A DNA stretch of 64,000 nucleotides, from NCBI GenBank assembly GCA_019321725.1, contig CM033115.1, positions 6,024,673-6,088,672 on the forward strand, read 5' to 3'. Made by a program: the position numbers and the translations under genes. The DNA comes from Paulownia fortunei. Taxonomy: Eukaryota; Streptophyta; Magnoliopsida; Lamiales; Paulowniaceae. The notes under the pieces are model-generated. The model did no database searches. It saw nothing but the letters and a program-made list of their open reading frames with translations, and was not told the DNA's origin. The stretch's first letter is position 1. Each line of letters starts with the position of its first letter. Shown here in pieces: positions 58,854-64,000 of the stretch.

Positions 58854-59172
58854 TCCAAAGGAGGTCAAGTTCTGCTAGCTCTGCCATAGGATTTTTTCTT
58901 AAATCATTCCCCAAAGAGGTCAGCCTCTGCGAACCCTCCAAAGGATCTAAGGATGTCGAGCTCCACTGGCCCTATCTTAGGATTTTGTTCTTAATTTATT
59001 CCCCAAGAAAGTCAATCTATACTAACCCTACAAGGGACCTAAAAAGGTCGAGCTTTGTTGGCCCTATCTTAGAATTTTTTCTTAAATCATTCCTAAAGAG
59101 GTCGGTTTATGTGAACCCTCCAAGAGACATAAGGAGGCCGAGCTCTGCTGGCCCTGCCTTATGAATTTTTTT
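58854..59172. repeat. Tandem array, 3-4 units of about 90-100 bp
   Basis: Unit: TTTTTTCTTAAATCATTCCC, CAAAGAGGTCAGCCTCTGCG, AACCCTCCAAAGGATCTAAG, GATGTCGAGCTCTGCTGGCC, CTATCTTAGGA. The 116-codon frame across it is a product of the repeat. It lies just past the integrase stop. Confidence 0.85.
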
Positions 59173-59217
59173 TATATAGTTCGGACTCATTGGCTCAAGA
59201 TAGTGCATTTCATTCAT

Positions 59218-60225
59218 TCAAAAAACTTTTAAAGATTGTACATAGAGTTTTTTCAAATGATAAACATTCCATGACCTAGGTAACTTCTGTCCTTGCCCAT
59301 CTTCCAACTTGTACGCTCCTTTAGCTATTACTTTAGTGACCTTATAGGGACCTTCCCAATTCGCCTCTAGTTTACCAGTTTGTTTTTAAGGCATCAGCTC
59401 ACTGCGGTACCAATCATCAACTTGAAATCTCATTTTCTTAACTTGTCGTGCATACCTTGTTCAGATTCTACTCTTATATACTTCCATCCGCACATATGCC
59501 AACTCTCTCTTTTCATAAACCCAATTCAATGGTTCTCTCATGAGCTCATTATTTTGTTCCTCATTAAAATTCTGAATTCAGTGAGTTTACATCATAATTT
59601 TCGCAAGTATAAAAACTTATGCTCCATACACTAAGTTGAATGGAGTTTCCCCTGTTGTGGTTATTGGGGTAGTGCAATATGCCCATAATACTAAATTTAA
59701 TTCATCCACCCAATCTACTCCTACTCTATCCAGTCTAGTTTTGATTCCTCGTAAGATTATATGGTTAGTTACCTCGACTTGCCCATTGGCCTAGGGGTGA
59801 TCTATTAAAGTGAAGTAATGGTTGATGTTCATTTCAGCACACCAGCTCTTGACTTTTATTTCTTGGAACTGGGTACTATTATCAAAGATCAGATCATGCG
59901 GTACCCTATATCTGCACACTATATTCTCCCACAGGAACTTCATAACCTATGACTCTGTGATTTTAGAAATTAGCTGAACTTCTACACACTTTGCTGAAAT
60001 AATCTACTACTACTATCAATTTTTTTTTGCCCTGAGGCTAAGGGAAAATATCAGATAATATCAATTCCCTACTTGGAAAAAGGGCAAGGTGAGCTCATGA
60101 CTTTCAGCTTTTCTACTTGCAGATATATCAAAGGTGCATGTTTCTAGAATTTTTCACAAGTCTTAACCAAGTTCTCGACATCTTTCTTTAATGTGGGCTA
60201 AAAATACCCAGCTCTAATGTCTTGA
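59218..60225 (-). pseudogene. Tat-like Gypsy integrase relic
   Basis: From the upstream end on the minus strand: AGYF-stop-PTLKKDVENLVKTCEKF (zinc-binding region end), APLIYLQVEKL..PCPFSK-stop-GIDII, IVVVDYFSK with the first catalytic Asp, PHDLIFDNSTQFQ with the second, GQVEVTN with the Glu, then WVDELNLVLWAYCTTPITTTGETPFNLVYG, GPYKVTKVIAKGAYKLEDGQGQKLPRSWNVYHLKKLY and a stop at 59218-59220. Domain order and wording fit the Tat lineage. Several stops (for example after SDL), so inactive. Upstream it is fused to Athila sequence. Confidence 0.75.
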
Positions 60226-60733
60226 GAGTTCCAATGGAATTGCATCTTTCATGTCACAAGAAAATTAATAATGTCAGCAAACTAAGGTAAAATAGAAACA
60301 TTAAATAGTTGTTCATTAGGAAAAATGTCATTAATAGGTGTGGTTTAAAATGAATCATCACAAACAAGTCTTGACAAATGATCAGCCATCATATTCTCTA
60401 CTCCCTTGTTATCTCGAATCGTAATATTAAATTCTTGGAGTAAGAAAATCCACCTAATCAGTCTTGGTTTGATATCTTGTTTTGACAAAAGATATTTCAA
60501 AACTGCATGATCACTGAAACAACAACTGGTGAGCCAATAAGATAAGATCAAAATTTGCCCAATTCAAAAACTATAGCAAGTAATTCTTTTTCAGTTGTTG
60601 TATAATTCAATTGAGCATCATTTAAAGTTTTACTTGCATAGTAAATAACATTTGGTTTCTTATCTTTTCTTTGTCCCAAGACAACTCCAACATCATAATT
60701 ATTAGCATCACACATTATTTCAAAAGGTAAAGT
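60226..60733 (-). pseudogene. Athila RNase H relic
   Basis: Contains AVLKYLLSKQDIKPRLIRWIFLLQEFNITIRDNKGVENMMADHLSRL (60350-60500), the end of the RNase H domain including the ADHLSRL block. Then come LFNVSILP, FADIINFLVT and KMQFHWNSQD up to the chimeric junction. Upstream frames are broken. Confidence 0.7.
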
Positions 60734-61657
60734 CTAATCTGGAGGCTGCATGATTGGAGCAGATGTAAGCATGATTTTAAACTTAACAAAAACATTTTCA
60801 CAATTTTCAATCCATTCAAAAATAGTGTCTTTTGTTACAAGATTACACAAAGGTTTAGATATTATACTAAAATCTTTAATAAATCTTCTATAAAAACCAG
60901 TATGTCTTAAAAATGATCTAACCTCCTTTACAATCTTTAGTGTTAGCAAATTGGTAATTAACTCAATTTTAGATTTGTCAACCTCAATATCTTTTGATAA
61001 AATAATATGTCCAAGAACAATATCAGTTGTTACCATGAAATGACATTTCTCCCAATTGAGTACAAGATGTTTTTCTTCACAACTGATCAAAATATTTTCT
61101 AAATTAGATAGGCAATCATCAAATGAATTACCAAAAATAGAAAAATCATCCATGAAGACTTCAAGAAAATGTTCAACCTTGTCACTAAAAATACTAAGCA
61201 TGCATCGTTAGAATGTAGCTGGTGCATTACATAATCCAAAAGGCATCCTTCGATATGCAAAAGTACCAAAAAGACATGTAAAAGTTGTTTTCTCTTGATC
61301 TTCAAGTGCAATTGCAATTTGATTATACCCAAAATATCCATCTAAAAAGCAATAAAATTCATGTCCCGCAACTCTTTCTAAAATTTGATACATGAAAGGC
61401 AATGAAAAATGATATTTTCTAGTAACTGAGTTGAGTTTCCTGTAGTCAATGCACACTCACCAACCAGTAACAATCCTAGTTGGAATTAATTCATCATTCT
61501 CATTCATGACTATAGTAACTCCAGATTTCTTAGGTACAACTTGAGTAGAACTTACCCATTTGCTATCAGAAATAGGATAAATGATTCCATTATCTAAGAG
61601 TTTAATGACTTCATTTCTCACTACTTCTTTCATATTAGGATTTAACCTTCGTTGCAT
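60734..61657 (-). pseudogene. Athila reverse transcriptase relic
   Basis: Three frames in register, separated by stops. They contain RRLNPNMKEVVRNEVIKLLDNGIIYPISDSKWVS, then CIDYRKLNSVTRKYHFSLPF, FLDGYFGYNQI (first catalytic Asp) and MPFGLCNAPATF. A stop where the family has Gln is followed by VFMDDFSIFGNSFDDCL with the catalytic FMDD, then GHII, and GFYRRFIKDFSIISKPLCNLV. The stops TGA and TAA both sit where CGA (Arg) and CAA (Gln) are expected. Few losses, so it is one of the younger relics here. Confidence 0.8.
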
Positions 61658-61683
61658 TTTTCTAGAAGGTTTAGCATTTTCCT

Positions 61684-62500
61684 CTAGTTATGTGTAAAAA
61701 TGAAAGGATTAATACCTTTAATATCAACAATGGTCCATCCTAAAGCATTCTTATGCATTTTCAGAGTTTCAATCAACTTACCTTCTTGAGATGCATCGAG
61801 TTTGGAAGAAATTGTATCTGGAAAAGTCTCATTCTCACCTAAGAAAAAGTATTTCAAATCAACTGGTAAAGGTTTCAAATCAACCATGGGAGCTTTAATA
61901 CTTGATGGAATAGATTTTACTATTGATGATGAAAGTTCTTCAAACCTTAGCTTCCAAAAATATTTTTGTTGTACCTGCAAAAATTTAGAAATTGTATTAG
62001 TGTGTGGCTTTTTACAAATACTTTCTTCAAAATAAGTCTTCAAAGAATCTGAAGAGTTAGTGGTAGTAAAGTATTCATGAATAAGTTCCTCAATTGAATC
62101 CACTTCTTGTACTTTGACATCTTTTGCAGGTTGCTTACAAACATTGAACACATTTAGTTCCAAAGTCATATTTCCAAATGATAACTTCAAAATACCATTC
62201 CTACAATTGATCAAAACAATTGAAGTTGCAAGAAAAGGACCACAAAAAATGATAGGAATTTGTGTATGTGTTTGTGTAATAAGCTCTGTGTCCAAAATAA
62301 TGAAATCAACAGAAAAGTAAAACTTATCAATTTGTACCAACACATTTTCTACTATTCTCTTTAGAACTTTAAATAAACGGTCAGCTAGTTGGAGTACAAC
62401 AAAAGTTATTTTAAGTTCTTCCAAATCTAACTGTTCATAAACTAAGAAAGGTAGAAGATTTACACTAACACCAAGATCAAGCAAAGCACGCTTTATTCTA
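61684..62500 (-). pseudogene. Athila aspartic protease region
   Basis: A 266-codon open frame that keeps the active-site block LDLGVSVNLLPFLVYEQLDLEEL (family: D-x-G-A/S), then QLADRLFKVLKRIVENVLVQIDKFYFSVDFIILD, typical of the Athila protease. A long acidic linker to RT follows (VDLKPLPVDLKYFFLGENETFP). It would cut the polyprotein. It is the longest surviving frame of the element. Confidence 0.75.
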
Positions 62501-64000
62501 GTATTTCCTATGATACATGAAATGGTTGGACAACCTGGATCTTTATACCTGGGTGGAGTGAATTGTTGAATGATTAAACTAACAATTTCATTTAAAAATG
62601 TCTTCTTTTATACATGATATTTTCTTTTGATTGTACACAAATCTTTTAAAAATTTGGCATAAGATAGAATTTGTTTGATTGCATCCAATAATAGAATATT
62701 AATCTTGACTTGTTTAAAAATTTAAAAAATTTCAGCATTTGAGTTCAATTTCTGAGTTGCTTGCAATCTTTGAGGAAAGGGTGTTGGAGGTAAATATTTT
62801 TTTTTCATCATTTTCACACTTACCTTCTACAAACTTACCTTCATCGTCAAGATTATTTCTATTCTTTATTTCTAGAGGTGGATTAGAAACTTTCTTCTTG
62901 GGATGAATAGTCTTATCAATAAATTTTCTATTATGAAGAGTTAGAATGAATTAGGCTCCTTGATTGATTTTTTACCTGAAGAAGAAACATAACACTGAGT
63001 GGAAGGATTAGATCGAGGTTGAGCAGGAAATTTACCTTTTTCATGAGTACACAAAGATGCTGTTAGTGTTGAAAGTGTATTTTGATCTCATTGATAGCTT
63101 GTGAAGTCTGATTATTGATATTTGTTTATTCATGCATAAATGCTTGCAAAGTTTTCTCAAGGGCTTTTTTATGTGGAGCTGTATAAGAATAAAAGTTTGG
63201 TGATTTTTGTGAATGCAGCGGTTGGGCACGATTATCATTTCGCTAACAAAAATTGGGATGATTTCTCCATTATAAATTGTAAGTTTCAGAATATGGAGAA
63301 TGGAAAGGTTTTTTGAATGTGTTCATGAAACTTGCTTGTACTGGAATGTTTGGACATTTATAGGTGGAGTGCCCCAAAAGTTCACAATTGTTACAAACTT
63401 CTTCCTCTTGCACAAATTTGATTTTCTTTACTTTTTTAAGTTCCATAGCTTCAACATTTCTTGTTAAACTAGCAAGTCTAACATTTAGATCATATTCTTG
63501 GCTATAGTAATATTTTCCTTTATAGTATTAGCAAGATTAGATCTAATAGAACTTTCGGAAGAATTAATACTATGACATGATTGAGAGTTTTCTGCCAAAT
63601 GATCTACATATTCTAGAGCTTCATCAGGTTCTTTATCAAGAAACTCACCATTATATATTGTTTCAACAAATTATTTTGTTTCAGGAGTTAAACATTCATA
63701 AAAGAAACTAATTAAGTGCCATTTATCCAAACCATGATGTGGGCATGAATTCAAAAAATCTTTAAATCTTTCCTAACATTGAAAGAAAGCTTTATTAGAA
63801 TTTTGAGAAAAATTTTGAATTTGTCTTTTCAAAGTATTAGTTTTATGAGTCGAAAAGAATTTTTTCCAAAATTCAGCTTGGATTTCTTGCCAAGTGCCAA
63901 TTAACCTAGGTTTTAAAGAATTAAGCTAAGTTTTTGCTATATCTTTTAAAAAAAAAGAAAATAATTTGAGCTTAACAATCTCATTTGTGCAAGTTTGATC
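62501..64000 (-). pseudogene. Athila gag relic
   Basis: Contains a capsid block (IGTWQEIQAEFWKKFFSTHK, then FKDFLNSCPHHGLDKWHLISFFYECL..ETIYNGEFLDKEPDEALEYVDHLAENSQS) at about 63570-63900. A CCHC zinc knuckle CNNCELLGHSTYKC is exact at 63354-63395, in the nucleocapsid part that binds RNA. Stops and shifts in between. The N-terminus is outside the window. Confidence 0.75.

Larger units (their letters stand above)
60226..64000 (-). mobile_element. Athila-lineage Gypsy retrotransposon relic (partial)
   Basis: Gag, protease, RT and RNase H in order on the minus strand, without integrase. The gag start and 5' LTR lie beyond the window edge. The wording of the RT (LVLNWEKCHFMV, GFYRRFIKDFS..PLCNL) and of the RNase H end (RWIFLLQEFNITIRDNKG..ADHLSRL) identifies the Athila branch. 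The 3' half is replaced at about 60.2 kb by Tat integrase sequence. Confidence 0.8.

Noticed and set aside
58814..59164. 116-codon frame with internal repeats
   Set aside because: Read-through of a tandem DNA repeat; no constraint visible.

Overview
The window is nuclear DNA of a flowering plant, almost certainly a eudicot. It is AT-rich, with spliceosomal introns, one AP2/ERF transcription factor, one plant SERF gene and many decayed plant transposons (Copia, Tat and Athila Gypsy, CACTA, PIF/Harbinger). I cannot name the species from sequence alone. Only two genes look intact, both on the minus strand: an ERF062-like DREB A-6 factor (36711-37976) and a 66-residue SERF protein in three exons (52050-53767). 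The first intron of the SERF gene has the hallmarks of a minor-spliceosome U12 AT-AC intron.

Left part (1-32.3 kb) is a nested transposon stack. A Copia LTR with primer-binding site lies at 1457-1917, an exon-1 fragment of an ARID-HMG gene at 2344-2551, and the end of a CACTA element at 3314-4831. From 4832 to 32275 I read one Tat-lineage Gypsy element on the minus strand: truncated 3' LTR (4832-5835), an antisense plant-mobile-domain ORF, pol, gag, and truncated 5' LTR (31373-32275). Its antisense ORF is interrupted by a 15.1 kb PIF/Harbinger transposon (7985-23105). Reading frame and protein similarity continue across the two sides, so one element appears to have been split. The Harbinger element carries a DDE transposase relic, four Myb/SANT-like ORF relics (three plus, one minus) and a GRF-zinc-finger ORF with a C-terminal membrane helix. 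A 2.4 kb solo LTR with perfect 5 bp target duplications sits inside its first SANT-like gene.

Middle part (32.3-54 kb) has an eleven-unit minisatellite made of two small hairpins per unit, the ERF gene, a Copia solo LTR with perfect TGTGA duplications, a 751 bp Harbinger MITE whose ends match the 15 kb element, and the SERF gene. ERF062 and a SERF gene are, from memory, also neighbours in Arabidopsis (At4g13620 and At4g13615), so this is probably conserved microsynteny stretched by transposon insertions.

Right part (54-64 kb) is again repeats: duplicated purine-rich and AT-rich blocks, a tandem array, a Tat-like integrase relic, and an Athila-lineage Gypsy relic running off the window edge. 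The last two join at about 60.2 kb as a chimera. All transposon genes carry stops and frameshifts; many stops look like C-to-T decay. Coordinates of degenerate elements are approximate where noted.
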